From positions 248,001 to 312,000 of the forward strand of contig CADEFN010000004.1 in NCBI GenBank assembly GCA_902826615.1: a DNA stretch of 64,000 bases, read 5' to 3'. A program made the translations under genes and the position numbers. The notes under the pieces were generated by a model. It worked only from the letters and a program-made list of their open reading frames with translations, did not search any database and was not told where the DNA came from. The DNA is from an uncultured Gemmatimonadota bacterium (GTDB lineage: Bacteria > Gemmatimonadota > Gemmatimonadetes > Gemmatimonadales > Gemmatimonadaceae). Below are positions 18,213-27,276 of this stretch, piece after piece. How positions within the stretch are numbered: position 1 is the stretch's first letter; each line of letters opens with the position of its first letter.

Positions 18213-18276
18213 TGCCTTGGGTTCTCGCTATCGCGTCGACCGTGAACTGCGCGCAGGTGGCATGGCCACCGTCCCG
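18199..18276 (+). pseudogene. Remnant of a second Ser/Thr kinase N-lobe
   Basis: In one reading frame this stretch encodes GSRYRVDRELRAGGMATV (codons at 18220-18273). It aligns with AGRYLIERHIGEGGMATV at residues 14-31 of the intact kinase at 15382. The match stops exactly after MATV; the expected YLARD...VALK with the ATP-binding lysine is absent and the frame runs into the antisense of the M23 peptidase gene. No start codon with a ribosome site is apparent. It is best read as the leftover 5' end of a paralogous kinase gene cut off by a rearrangement. Kinase identity rests on about 18 residues but the match is distinctive. Confidence 0.6.
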
Positions 18277-18286
18277 AAGCTCCGAC

Positions 18287-19909
18287 TCAGGCGCAGCCGG
18301 AACCCCACCCTGTACGTCCCCGCAGCTGGGCGGTGGGATTCAGCACCTCGACACACTCCTGAAGGTTGTTGTAGGCGGGCGTGGTACGCCCAAGGTAGAT
18401 CGTCGACTCGGAGCTTGTCCCTGCGCCACTGTAGACGCGGATTACGGGATTGGCCGCGGTGAGTGTCGCGGATGTGGGGAAGGTGAAGATGGTGCCCGCC
18501 TTTGTCCGGATGGTCGCACCACCAAGGGATACACTCGCCGGTGCAAAGCGCGCGTCGCGCGACACTTCGATGTACTCGTTGTTGGGGTTCTGATCGTCTT
18601 TCACCCCCATCGCCTGAACGAGGCTCAATCCGAAGAAGGTCGTCCCCCCGTTCGCGTTGAAATCCACCGCGATGCGCGTGAACAACGCCGGAGCCTCACT
18701 GGCTTTCCACAGGTAGATGCTTGTCGCGCCATCTGCCTCGTTGAGCCAGGGATCGACCCCCGGACCCTCCCAGCCGTAGGGATCGATAACCGAGATGCGG
18801 CCACTCTTCGTTTGGGTCATGCGGTAGATGGCCAGATGAAGATGGGGATTGAGCGAACATCCCACACCGCCAGAGAGTCCGATCTGTTGCCCGGCGGTCA
18901 CGCGGTCGCCAGGACGCACATCGCGGCGACTCAGGTGGCCATAGTCCGAACGCACACGCACACCGCCCGGGAGGAGGTGCTCGAGGATGATCTGTCCGCT
19001 GCCATCGGGCGGGATCGTGGTGTTGAGGAGCGGGCAAAAGAACGATGTGTTGGCCGGCGCGATGACGATGCCGTCAGCAATAGCGTAGATGGGCGTGCCG
19101 GTATCCATGCGCCAGTCGTACCCTTCGTGGCCTTCGTATCCCGTGGCGTTGATCTGTTCACCCCAGAAGGTCACCTTGCGTCCATTGTCCTGAAACGCCC
19201 GAGGGACATCGTGGTCGTGGAAGTTGGTGGTGAAGTGGTCGACAGTGGCGGAGAATGGCCTGACGAAGGTTGGAATCCGCAACGAGTCGACGCTCGTTAT
19301 GCTGGCCGACGCGGTGCGGTTCTCGACCGTTGCGGTGATCGTCGCGGTGCCCGGCGCCACAGTGGTCACCAGTCCTGAAGTGCTGACGGTGGCGACCGCA
19401 GTCGACGACGACGACCAGATCACAGTGCGACCGGTCAGCGCGGATCCAGCCGCGTCGCGTGGAGTGGCATCGAGCTGCACCGTCCCACCGGCGAGTACAC
19501 TGGCCGTATCACGATTGAGTACGATGCTGACCACGGGTGGTGGCGTCACCGTGATTGTCGCCTGCCCCGAGCGCCCCTCGGCGGTCGCTGTGACTGTCGT
19601 GGACCCTGCCGCGACAGCGGTCACGAGCCCAGTGGCATTCACCGTGGCTATCGAGTTGTTGCCGCTGGCCCACGTGATGGTCCGACCAGTTAGTGTATTC
19701 CCCGAGGCGTCTCGCGTTGTGGCGGAGAGTTGTGCTGTTGCGCCGATTGCCAGCGAGGACGTGGAGGGTGAGACATCCACGGTGGCAACCGCGGCCGGAG
19801 TTGGAGGCGGTGCGGGCGGCGGTGTAACGGAGGGTCCGTCACTGCCGCCGCCACAGGCGGCCAACAATGTAAGAAGGAGGAGCCAGGCCCTGACGTGAGA
19901 CGTAGACAT
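18287..19909 (-). CDS. Lipoprotein M23 peptidase with BIG2 and lamin-tail domains
   Basis: A 540-residue lipoprotein (lipobox LTLLAAC, Cys19) with a proline-rich linker (24-39). Two BIG2 Ig-like domains follow (about 41-122 and 125-206; repeated GTATITATV-type motifs). Next is an M23/LytM-type metallopeptidase with H261xxxD265 in GHEGYDWRM and H356xH358 in NPHLHLAI, the expected zinc and catalytic residues. The C-terminus (about 435-520) looks like a lamin-tail domain (NNEYIEVS, GATIRTKAGTIFTFP, VIRVYSGAGT). By family the enzyme cuts peptidoglycan cross-links or Gly-rich peptides in the periplasm or at the surface. A paralogue without the BIG2 domains lies 83 bases upstream at 19993-21126 on the same strand, so the pair probably arose by duplication and domain gain. 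Confidence 0.9.
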   Translation of the reverse strand: MSTSHVRAWLLLLTLLAACGGGSDGPSVTPPPAPPPTPAAVATVDVSPSTSSLAIGATAQLSATTRDASGNTLTGRTITWASGNNSIATVNATGLVTAVAAGSTTVTATAEGRSGQATITVTPPPVVSIVLNRDTASVLAGGTVQLDATPRDAAGSALTGRTVIWSSSSTAVATVSTSGLVTTVAPGTATITATVENRTASASITSVDSLRIPTFVRPFSATVDHFTTNFHDHDVPRAFQDNGRKVTFWGEQINATGYEGHEGYDWRMDTGTPIYAIADGIVIAPANTSFFCPLLNTTIPPDGSGQIILEHLLPGGVRVRSDYGHLSRRDVRPGDRVTAGQQIGLSGGVGCSLNPHLHLAIYRMTQTKSGRISVIDPYGWEGPGVDPWLNEADGATSIYLWKASEAPALFTRIAVDFNANGGTTFFGLSLVQAMGVKDDQNPNNEYIEVSRDARFAPASVSLGGATIRTKAGTIFTFPTSATLTAANPVIRVYSGAGTSSESTIYLGRTTPAYNNLQECVEVLNPTAQLRGRTGWGSGCA

Positions 19910-19992
19910 AGCGACGGGAGAAGGAAGAGTCCAAGAGACGTCGCCATCGGTGCTTCGTGCTCAGATGGGGCGGAGCCGTGACGCGGCGGGCG

Positions 19993-21126
19993 TCAGGGTT
20001 GGCACGTGGACGGTGGAGCCCCGAGGTTGACCACGGTCTGCAATGGCGGGTTGGTGGTTGTCAGTACACGCCGCGCACAATCATCCCAGGCATTGCTCCA
20101 CATCGGTGAGGTGCGGCCCATGAAGATCTGCGTGGCCGTGTTGGTCCCGGCGCCGCTGTGGATACGCAGCGCAGAGCTCGCCGTCGTTAGTGTGATGCCA
20201 GCTGGGATGTCGAACGCGAAGCCGGATCGATCGCCGCGAATCTGGAATCCGTCGAGCAAGGCGGACGAAGCAACGTTGGTGTTGAGTGTGAGCTCGAGGT
20301 ATTCGTTGTTGGGATTGTTGCGGTCATCCACGCCCATCCATCGCACCGCGGTGATGGTGACCCGCGCCTGCGTGCCGGTCGGGTTAGGCGCAAACCGCTC
20401 TTCTCGAAAGCGCATTGGCGCCACACCAGCGGCCCAGAGGTTGATACTCGCCGTACCATTCTGATGGATCGACCATGGATCCGTGGTGCTAGCCAGCGTC
20501 CAGCCGTAGGGGTCGATCGGAATCGTGGAAGTGCCGACCACCTTCCGTGCCTCGAAGTGCAGGTGTGGTCCGTACACGCAGCCTTTGTCTCCCGACACGC
20601 CGATTGTTTCACCTGCTGCCACCTGCTGACCCACCGTCACAAATCTCTGGTCGAGGTGCACATAGTGGGTCTCCACGGCAGGCTGTAGCAGCCCGGCTGC
20701 ATGTCGGACGATCACGCGCCGTTGGTCCTTCACGACCGCCCCCGTTATCGGGCAGAAGAACGGCGGGTCCACCCCGACAAACCTGACGGTCCCGGCCGCC
20801 ACCGCACGAATCGGCGTCCCGATCGGCATGGACCAGTCGTACCCGGTGTGCCCGTCGACTCCGATGTTCGCGGTCGACACACGCTCACCCCACGTCGTCA
20901 GTTGATAGCCGTCGGTGTTGATCCCTTGCTGCGGAGTGTTGTGATCGAACCAGTTGCGCAGCTGAGCGGTTACGGCGAACGGTCGCGACGTGAAGAGGGG
21001 TTGGGAGGGTGCCACGGCGGCGTGGGCGGTGAGCTCGGGCGTAAGGGGTCGCACGCTGCTCGCTGCATCGCTGCAGCCGGTCAGGGCGCCAAGGAGAACG
21101 GCAAAGGCAGGAGCTTGGGTCTTCAT
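19993..21126 (-). CDS. Lipoprotein M23 peptidase with lamin-tail domain
   Basis: A 377-residue lipoprotein (lipobox LGALTGC, Cys18). The M23 metallopeptidase has H93xxxD97 in GHTGYDWSM and H188xH190 in GPHLHFEA, so zinc ligands and active-site histidines are present. The C-terminal third resembles a lamin-tail domain (NNEYLELTLN, GFQIRGDRSGFAFDIP, ALRIHSGAGT). It is a paralogue of the gene at 18287, sharing FFCP, IDPYGW and GRTSP-type segments, but has no BIG2 domains. The start at 21126 has a GAGG site just upstream and directly precedes the signal peptide; the ORF extension to 21276 is rejected. Likely a cell-wall or matrix peptidase facing the periplasm or outside. The two genes may be co-transcribed. 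Confidence 0.9.
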   Translation of the reverse strand: MKTQAPAFAVLLGALTGCSDAASSVRPLTPELTAHAAVAPSQPLFTSRPFAVTAQLRNWFDHNTPQQGINTDGYQLTTWGERVSTANIGVDGHTGYDWSMPIGTPIRAVAAGTVRFVGVDPPFFCPITGAVVKDQRRVIVRHAAGLLQPAVETHYVHLDQRFVTVGQQVAAGETIGVSGDKGCVYGPHLHFEARKVVGTSTIPIDPYGWTLASTTDPWSIHQNGTASINLWAAGVAPMRFREERFAPNPTGTQARVTITAVRWMGVDDRNNPNNEYLELTLNTNVASSALLDGFQIRGDRSGFAFDIPAGITLTTASSALRIHSGAGTNTATQIFMGRTSPMWSNAWDDCARRVLTTTNPPLQTVVNLGAPPSTCQP

Positions 21127-21341
21127 GGGAGCCTCACAAAGGGGAGCGTCTCGGAGCGGGCGTACGTACCAGCCGAGAGAAAGACGTCCCTTTTGCCATG
21201 CGTGGCTCACCTCGCGGGTGGGAGAGCGGCGCGTTTTTCCGCAGCCCCGCCGGCGCTGGGATTGGACCCGGAACAAATCCAGCGTTATCGTCTCGCCCGC
21301 CGTAGGCCTCCGTAACAGACCATCGGACCCTCATACCCTCC

Positions 21342-24300
21342 ATGTCAGCCTTCCTCCGCAGCGCGGCAACGACGTTCGGCCTTGCCCTCGTACTGTTCTC
21401 CATCAGCGCTGGCGCGCAGGCCGGCGCCCAGGTGGCAACGGAGTTCGACAAACTCCACTTCCGGTCGATTGGCCCGGCCACGATGTCGGGCCGGGTAGCC
21501 GACGTCGCGGTCTACGAACCCAACCCGGCGATCTACTACGTGGGCACGGCCCACGGTGGCCTGTGGAAGACCACGAGCAATGGGGCCACCTTCACTCCTC
21601 TCTTTCAGGATCAGGGGCTGATCTCGATCGGCGACGTGGCCGTGTCGCAGACCAACCCCGATCTGGTCTGGGTCGGGTCGGGCGAGTCGAACAACCGCCA
21701 GAGTACCTCGTGGGGCGGAGGACTCTACAAATCCACAGATGGCGGAAAGACCTTTGCGTTCATCGGACTGCCCAACTCACGCGCGATCAACCGGGTTGTC
21801 ATTCACCCGAATAACAGTGACGTCGTGCTGGTGGCGGCAACCGGGCCATTGTTCGGGCCCGGCGGGGATCGCGGTGTGTTCAAGACCACCGATGGCGGCA
21901 AGACGTGGAAGCAGGTGCTGAAGGTGGACGATGAGACGGGCGCCAACGACCTGGTGTACTCGCTCAGCGACCCCAACATCATGTACGCCTCGACCTATCA
22001 GCGGCGCCGCACAACGTGCTGCATGAATGGTGGCGGACCCGGGAGTGGCCTCTGGCGCTCGACCAACGGCGGCGAGACCTGGACGCGGATCAGCGGCAAC
22101 GGGTGGCCGGCGGGCCCGTTAGGCAGGATTGCGGTGGACGTGTTCCGCCAGAACTCGCAGGTGGTCTACGCCACGGTGGAGGGGCCTGGTGGCGGCTTTG
22201 GCGGCGGCGCTGGCGGAGCGGCGCCCGGGACACCCGTGCCGGCAGATCAGCCTCGTGTGCCGGCCATCACTGGCACCTACCGATCCGACGATGGTGGCGT
22301 GAACTGGCGCCGGGTGAGCGGCACGAATCCCCGCCCCATGTACTTCTCGCAGGTGCGCATCGACCCCCTGAATTCCGACAAGGTGTACATGGGTGGCGTG
22401 GGCATGCAGCTCTCCGTCAACGGTGGCCAGGCCTTCGAGACAGACGCCGCGCTCGTCACCCACGACGACGTCCACGCGATCTGGATCAATCCGAAAAACA
22501 CCGACCATGTCCTGACGGGCAATGACGGCGGGCTCGCGGTGTCGTACGACGCCAGCCGCACCTGGACCTTCATCCCCAACCTCCCGGTCGGGCTCTTCTA
22601 TCACGTCGGCTACGACATGGAGATGCCCTACAACGTCTGTGGCGGCATGCAGGACAACTACAACTGGTGCGGCCCCAGCGCCTCGCGCATGGGACGCGGC
22701 ATCATGAACTACGACTGGTTCCAGATCCTGGGCGGCGACGGCTTCGTGGCCATCCCCGACCTGCGCGACTCGAAGATCGTGTACACCGAATCGCAGGATG
22801 GCAACATCATCCGGCGCAACAAGGTGACGGGCGAGTCGCGGTCGATCCGCCCCAATCTGCAGAACGTCACCAATGCCACGCCGGGCGAAGCGTATCGCTT
22901 CCACTGGGATACCCCCCTGATGCTGTCGCCTAACGATCCGGGCGTGCTGCTGGCCGCCGCCAATCGTGTGTTCCGCTCGACGGACCGCGGCGACTCGTGG
23001 GAAGCGATCTCCCCGGACCTGACGAAAAACGAGTCGCGCGACTCCGTGGTGCTGATGGGAGTGAAGCTGTCGCAGGTGAACATCGCCAAGAATGACGGCA
23101 TCTCGCAGTGGCCCACGATTGTGGCGCTGGCCGAATCCCCCAAACAGCCTGGTCTCTACTACACCGGGACTGACGACGGCACGGTGAGCGTGTCGCGCGA
23201 CGGGGGCAAGTCATGGCAGAATATCACGAAGAACCTCCCGGGTTTCCCATCGGGGTACGCCTTTGTCTCGCGCATCGCGCCTTCGCGATTTGACGCCGGC
23301 ACCGTATATGTCACGGTCGATCACCACCGCGAGAATGACTACGAACCGTACGTGTGGGTGAGCACCGATTTCGGCGCCACCTTCCGCAGCATCACCAATG
23401 GCCTCAAGGGCGAAAACGCCCGCACCATCACCGAAGACACGCGCAATGCCGATGTCCTCTACCTCGGCACCGAAACGGGGATCTTCCTCTCGCTTGATCG
23501 TGGCGCGAGCTGGCGGCGACTCAAGGCCAATTTCCCGACCGTGCGCGTAGACGAGCTGACCATCCACCCGCGTGACAATGCCCTGCTCGTTGCCACACAT
23601 GGCCGAGCTCTGTGGATCCTCGATCATCTGGAACCGATCCAGGAGTACCGTGCCGCCGCGATGGCCGACGCGAAGTTGTACACACCCGGGCTGTCGCTGC
23701 AATGGAAGTCAAAGGACGATCGCAACGATGAGTTCTGGGGTCACCAGTTCTTCACCGGCGAAAATCCCCCGACGGAAAGTGTCATCCAGTTCCACCTCAA
23801 GTCGGCGCTGACTAACCCGATGTTGCGTTTCACGGACGCGGGGGGCGCAGTGGTGCGTGAACTCACCGTGCCGGCGAATCGCAATCAGGCCGGCATCCAG
23901 ACCATGTGCTGGGACCAGCGTGTCGCGCCCATCACGGCGATTGCCGGCCCGGCTGGCGGCGGACCTGGGGGCGGTGGTGGTGGCCAGGGAGGAGCGGGTG
24001 GTGTGCGGACGGTGCCGGGGATTCCCGAACCCTTGCCACCTGTCGGCTACCTCCCGGAGAACCCATGTGCTCCGCCCGCCGGACAGGGTGGCGGTGGCGG
24101 CGGCTTTGGCGGGTTTGGGGGAGGAAACCAGGGGCCCATGGTGGCTCCCGGTTCCTATACCGTTGCTTTGGTAGCGGACGGCAAGGTGCTCGATACCAAG
24201 CCGCTGCGGCTGGTCATGGATCCGCTGGTGCAGTTGACCGACCGCGCGCGATACAACGCCCTGCTCACCGATTTGCATGATGTCCAGCGCCGGGCGACCG

Positions 24301-24722
24301 ACGCCGCACGCCCCCTGGCCGCGCTCAACACGGAAATCGGTCGTGTGGCCGTCAAGGTTGATTCGAGTGCCGCACCAGCCAATGTGAAGGCCGACTGGGC
24401 CGCATTCCGGAAGGACTTCGACGCGGTGCGCGCAAAGTTTGGTGTTGGCATCCCGGTCGGCGGATTTGGCGGCGGCGGTGGCGGCGGTGGCGCCGCTGCC
24501 CAGGCCGCGCAGGCGGCCAACGTTCTTGGACGACTGGGCAACATCAAGGGCGCGATCATGGGTATCTGGGAGACTCCAAGCGAGGCCAGCGTACGTCAGG
24601 CCAACGACGCCAAGGCCGCTGTCAACGCCGCCGTACCAGAGATCGCACCGATCATCGCGCGGGCACGCGCGCTGAGTCAGGCCCTCTCAACACATGGCGT
24701 CACGCTGACCGTGCCACAGTAG
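21342..24722 (+). CDS. Secreted BNR/sortilin-like propeller protein (paralogue 2)
   Basis: A 1126-residue protein with a signal peptide (FGLALVLFSISAGAQA). It begins with FRSIGPATMSGRVADVAVY, close to the start of paralogue 1, and carries Asp-box repeats (STDGGKTF, TTDGGKTW, STNGGETW, STDRGDSW, SRDGGKSW). It differs by three Gly-rich linkers: one in the propeller (GGFGGGAGGAA), a long one near residues 865-930 and another near 1043-1055. A CxxC-like pair occurs in RRTTCCMN. The C-terminus is helical. Function unknown; a surface-displayed binding or processing propeller is inference. The divergent region to the M23 gene (21127-21341) has no other gene, and a strong terminator follows at 24764. 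Confidence 0.85.
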   Translation: MSAFLRSAATTFGLALVLFSISAGAQAGAQVATEFDKLHFRSIGPATMSGRVADVAVYEPNPAIYYVGTAHGGLWKTTSNGATFTPLFQDQGLISIGDVAVSQTNPDLVWVGSGESNNRQSTSWGGGLYKSTDGGKTFAFIGLPNSRAINRVVIHPNNSDVVLVAATGPLFGPGGDRGVFKTTDGGKTWKQVLKVDDETGANDLVYSLSDPNIMYASTYQRRRTTCCMNGGGPGSGLWRSTNGGETWTRISGNGWPAGPLGRIAVDVFRQNSQVVYATVEGPGGGFGGGAGGAAPGTPVPADQPRVPAITGTYRSDDGGVNWRRVSGTNPRPMYFSQVRIDPLNSDKVYMGGVGMQLSVNGGQAFETDAALVTHDDVHAIWINPKNTDHVLTGNDGGLAVSYDASRTWTFIPNLPVGLFYHVGYDMEMPYNVCGGMQDNYNWCGPSASRMGRGIMNYDWFQILGGDGFVAIPDLRDSKIVYTESQDGNIIRRNKVTGESRSIRPNLQNVTNATPGEAYRFHWDTPLMLSPNDPGVLLAAANRVFRSTDRGDSWEAISPDLTKNESRDSVVLMGVKLSQVNIAKNDGISQWPTIVALAESPKQPGLYYTGTDDGTVSVSRDGGKSWQNITKNLPGFPSGYAFVSRIAPSRFDAGTVYVTVDHHRENDYEPYVWVSTDFGATFRSITNGLKGENARTITEDTRNADVLYLGTETGIFLSLDRGASWRRLKANFPTVRVDELTIHPRDNALLVATHGRALWILDHLEPIQEYRAAAMADAKLYTPGLSLQWKSKDDRNDEFWGHQFFTGENPPTESVIQFHLKSALTNPMLRFTDAGGAVVRELTVPANRNQAGIQTMCWDQRVAPITAIAGPAGGGPGGGGGGQGGAGGVRTVPGIPEPLPPVGYLPENPCAPPAGQGGGGGGFGGFGGGNQGPMVAPGSYTVALVADGKVLDTKPLRLVMDPLVQLTDRARYNALLTDLHDVQRRATDAARPLAALNTEIGRVAVKVDSSAAPANVKADWAAFRKDFDAVRAKFGVGIPVGGFGGGGGGGGAAAQAAQAANVLGRLGNIKGAIMGIWETPSEASVRQANDAKAAVNAAVPEIAPIIARARALSQALSTHGVTLTVPQ

Positions 24723-24763
24723 CAGGGCAGCGCGGCTCGCCGGAACGCCGTAGCTGAGGTGAG

Positions 24764-24803
24764 AAAGGGGAGTGACTGGGCACAGACCAGTCACTCCCCT
24801 TTT
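24764..24803 (+). terminator. Rho-independent terminator after BNR paralogue 2
   Basis: A 16-bp perfect stem (24764-24779 with 24787-24802) around a 7-nt loop GCACAGA, followed by TTTT at 24800-24803. This is a textbook intrinsic terminator 42 bases after the stop codon. Because of its A-tract on the other arm it may act on both strands. It also shows that the upstream in-frame ATG at 24772 cannot be the start of the next gene. Confidence 0.9.
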
Positions 24804-24915
24804 CCATGCCGCCCACCCCGAACGAACACCCAATGTCCCGGCAGCAACACCGGTCATATCGTTTGAGGCGCCACGAGTTGGTCCGTGCCCCAACACTCCC
24901 GCCGCTCCGGACATC

Positions 24916-26028
24916 ATGTCCCTTGCTCGTTATGCAATCGACCCGGTTACCGGTTTCATTCCGGGGAACCCGCCGCTGGTGCGTCTGCCGGCCTACTTCG
25001 ACGCCTGGGAGGCCATCGCCACCGACCTCTCTGCCCTGATCAGGTCGCGCCGGTTACGTCCCGCCTTGGAGCAGCTCCCCCATCTGGACGCAGCCAGGCT
25101 GGCGTCGGACGCCGAACACGAACGCGCCTTTCTGGTCTTGTGTCACTTCGCCAACGCGTGGGTCTGGGGTGGAGATGAACCACATCTGCGTATCCCTGCT
25201 ACCGTCGCCGTACCGCTCTGCGCCCTGTCCGAAATTCTGGGGCGGCCGCCGATTGCGCACTACGCCTCGATGACGCTGCGCAACTGGCGACGTCTCGACC
25301 CGTCGGCGCCGTTGTCCGTGGACAACGCCCACACACAGATCGCATTTCTTGGTGGTGTGGACGAGGACTGGTTTTTCATTGCCTCCATGGGTGTGGAGCT
25401 CGCAGGGGCTCCCATGCTTCCGATCATTGAGAGCGGTCTTGAAGCCGCGGTGTCCGGCACCGACGACGAGCTGACGAGCCTGCTCGGTCGCTTCGCCGCA
25501 GGGCTCGAACCTGTCATCGTCGCCCTCGACCGTATTCGTGAGTGGTGTGACCCTGACATCTACTACAAACGGGCGCGTCCCTTCCTTGCCGGCTGGCCGG
25601 CACCCGGTGTGGTGTATGAGGGAGTCTGGGATGAGCCCCGTCGATACATCGGAGGGAGTGCGGCGCAGAGCTCGCTGCTGCAGTCCTTTGACGCTTTCCT
25701 GGGCGTGGCGCATCCCGAGGCACCGGCCGGCGCCTACCTCAAGGCCGTGCGCGCCTACATGCCAGTGCCGCATCGCGCCTTTCTCGACGAGGTGGAACGC
25801 ACGTCGCGAGTGCGCCAACGGGCCGCGAGCGGCACTCCAGCGTTGCGAGAGGCGTACAACGCCTGCCTGGACCACCTCGACACGTTCCGGGAACGCCACA
25901 TGAAGCTGGCTTATGACTACATCATCCGGCCATCGGGTGCGCCGAAGGACGCCACAGGCACCGGTGGCACATCGCTGACCGCATTTCTTCGCGGCGCGCA
26001 GCACTCCACCACGTCGTCGCGGCTATGA
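24916..26028 (+). CDS. Indoleamine 2,3-dioxygenase family protein
   Basis: A 370-residue heme dioxygenase. Family marks are GGSAAQSS (246-253) lining the heme pocket, the probable proximal heme ligand His328 in ERHMKLAYDYI, and the C-terminal GTGGTSLTAFL loop. It would open the indole ring of L-tryptophan (or a related indole) to N-formylkynurenine in the cytoplasm. The start is set at 24916; an upstream ATG at 24772 lies inside a terminator stem. The stop overlaps the kynureninase start by 4 bases (ATGA), so the two are translationally coupled and this fixes the pathway assignment. Bacteria more often use the unrelated-length TDO enzyme for this step, so an IDO-type enzyme here is notable. 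No formamidase lies nearby. Confidence 0.9.
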   Translation: MSLARYAIDPVTGFIPGNPPLVRLPAYFDAWEAIATDLSALIRSRRLRPALEQLPHLDAARLASDAEHERAFLVLCHFANAWVWGGDEPHLRIPATVAVPLCALSEILGRPPIAHYASMTLRNWRRLDPSAPLSVDNAHTQIAFLGGVDEDWFFIASMGVELAGAPMLPIIESGLEAAVSGTDDELTSLLGRFAAGLEPVIVALDRIREWCDPDIYYKRARPFLAGWPAPGVVYEGVWDEPRRYIGGSAAQSSLLQSFDAFLGVAHPEAPAGAYLKAVRAYMPVPHRAFLDEVERTSRVRQRAASGTPALREAYNACLDHLDTFRERHMKLAYDYIIRPSGAPKDATGTGGTSLTAFLRGAQHSTTSSRL

Positions 26029-27260
26029 CAACCCATCCGACACCGGCCGACCGTGACGCCACCGATGCGTTGCGTACCTTCCGCGACCGCTTTGTCCTGC
26101 CGGAGGGCGTGATTTATCTCGATGGCAACTCACTGGGCGCGCTGCCTGTGGCGACCGCAGGACGCGTGGCAGACCTGGTGAATGCGGAGTGGGGCCTGAG
26201 CCTGATCCGGAGCTGGAACGCGCATGACTGGATCGGCGCGCCACAACGTGTGGGTTCGAAGATCGCGCGCCTGATCGGTGCCCAGTCAGGCGAAGTGGTC
26301 GTGGCCGACTCGACATCGGTGAACTTGTACAAGCTGATCATGTCAGCGCTGCAGGCGCAGCCGGGGCGTCGCACCGTGTTGTCGGAGCCGGGCAACTTTC
26401 CGACCGACCTCTACATGGTGGAGTCGGCCATCGCGTCGTCAGGCGGCCAGCACCGGCTCTCCCTTGTACCGCGCGACCAGTTACTCAGCGCCATCGATGA
26501 CGATACGGCCCTCGTCCTCCTCACACACGTGCACTACAAGACGGCAGATGTGTGGGACATGGGTGCGGTGACCGCCGCGGCGCAGGAGCGCGGCGCCATG
26601 GTCCTGTGGGACCTCAGTCACAGCGCGGGTGCCATTCCGGTGGACCTCAACGGGTGCCACGCCGACCTGGCGGTGGGATGCGGATACAAGTTCCTCAACG
26701 GCGGGCCGGGTGCACCGGCTTTCCTCTACGTGGCGTCGCGTCACCAGTCGCGTTTGCAGACCCCACTCGGCGGCTGGATGGGACATAAGCGCCCCTTCGA
26801 CTTTGTCGACGGCTACGAGGCGGCACCGGGCATCGCGCGTTTCCTGTGCGGCACGCCACCGATGCTTTCGCTGATCGGGCTCGAGGTTGGGGTGGACCTG
26901 ATGCTCGAAGCCGATCGCGAGGCGGTAGCGACCAAGTCGCGCGCACTCGCGGCGTTATTCATGGCCGAGGTGAGCGCGCGCTGCACGCGCTTTGGTGTTG
27001 AGCTGGTGGGGCCGCCGCCGGGTGCACCCCGAGGGAGCCACGTCTCCTTCCGCCACCCCGAGGGATACGCCATCATGCAGGCGCTGATTGCCCGCGGGGT
27101 GATTGGAGATTTTCGTGCGCCCGACATCATGCGCTTCGGATTGACGCCGCTCTATCTCCGCTATGCCGATGTCTACGAGGCCGCACGTGTGATGGAAGAC
27201 GTGCTGGCCGCGGGAGCGTACCAGGCCGAGGAGTTCCGGGTACGCAAAGCGGTTACCTGA
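26025..27260 (+). CDS. kynU: Kynureninase
   Basis: A 411-residue PLP enzyme of fold type I. It has the family opening IYLDGNSLGALP, LTHVHYKTADVWDM, the PLP-phosphate region WDLSHSAGAIPVDL, and the Schiff-base Lys222 in GCGYKFLNGGPGAP, followed by GGWMGHKRPFDF. It hydrolyses L-kynurenine (or 3-hydroxykynurenine) to (hydroxy)anthranilate and alanine. Its ATG overlaps the dioxygenase stop by 4 bases, so the two genes form an operon for tryptophan breakdown. The intermediate formamidase (KynB-type) is not between them and must be elsewhere or replaced by spontaneous or other hydrolysis. The gene converges on BNR paralogue 3, with 16 bases between stop codons. Confidence 0.95.
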   Translation: MTTHPTPADRDATDALRTFRDRFVLPEGVIYLDGNSLGALPVATAGRVADLVNAEWGLSLIRSWNAHDWIGAPQRVGSKIARLIGAQSGEVVVADSTSVNLYKLIMSALQAQPGRRTVLSEPGNFPTDLYMVESAIASSGGQHRLSLVPRDQLLSAIDDDTALVLLTHVHYKTADVWDMGAVTAAAQERGAMVLWDLSHSAGAIPVDLNGCHADLAVGCGYKFLNGGPGAPAFLYVASRHQSRLQTPLGGWMGHKRPFDFVDGYEAAPGIARFLCGTPPMLSLIGLEVGVDLMLEADREAVATKSRALAALFMAEVSARCTRFGVELVGPPPGAPRGSHVSFRHPEGYAIMQALIARGVIGDFRAPDIMRFGLTPLYLRYADVYEAARVMEDVLAAGAYQAEEFRVRKAVT

Positions 27261-27276
27261 AGTTTGGCAGAAGCAG

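Noticed and set aside
18125-19378. A 417-codon frame antisense to the M23/BIG2 gene
   Set aside because: The minus strand has a complete lipobox, BIG2 and M23 signature; this frame shows none.
24772-24915. N-terminal extension of the IDO gene to the ATG at 24772
   Set aside because: That ATG lies inside a 16-bp terminator stem and the added residues have no family match.
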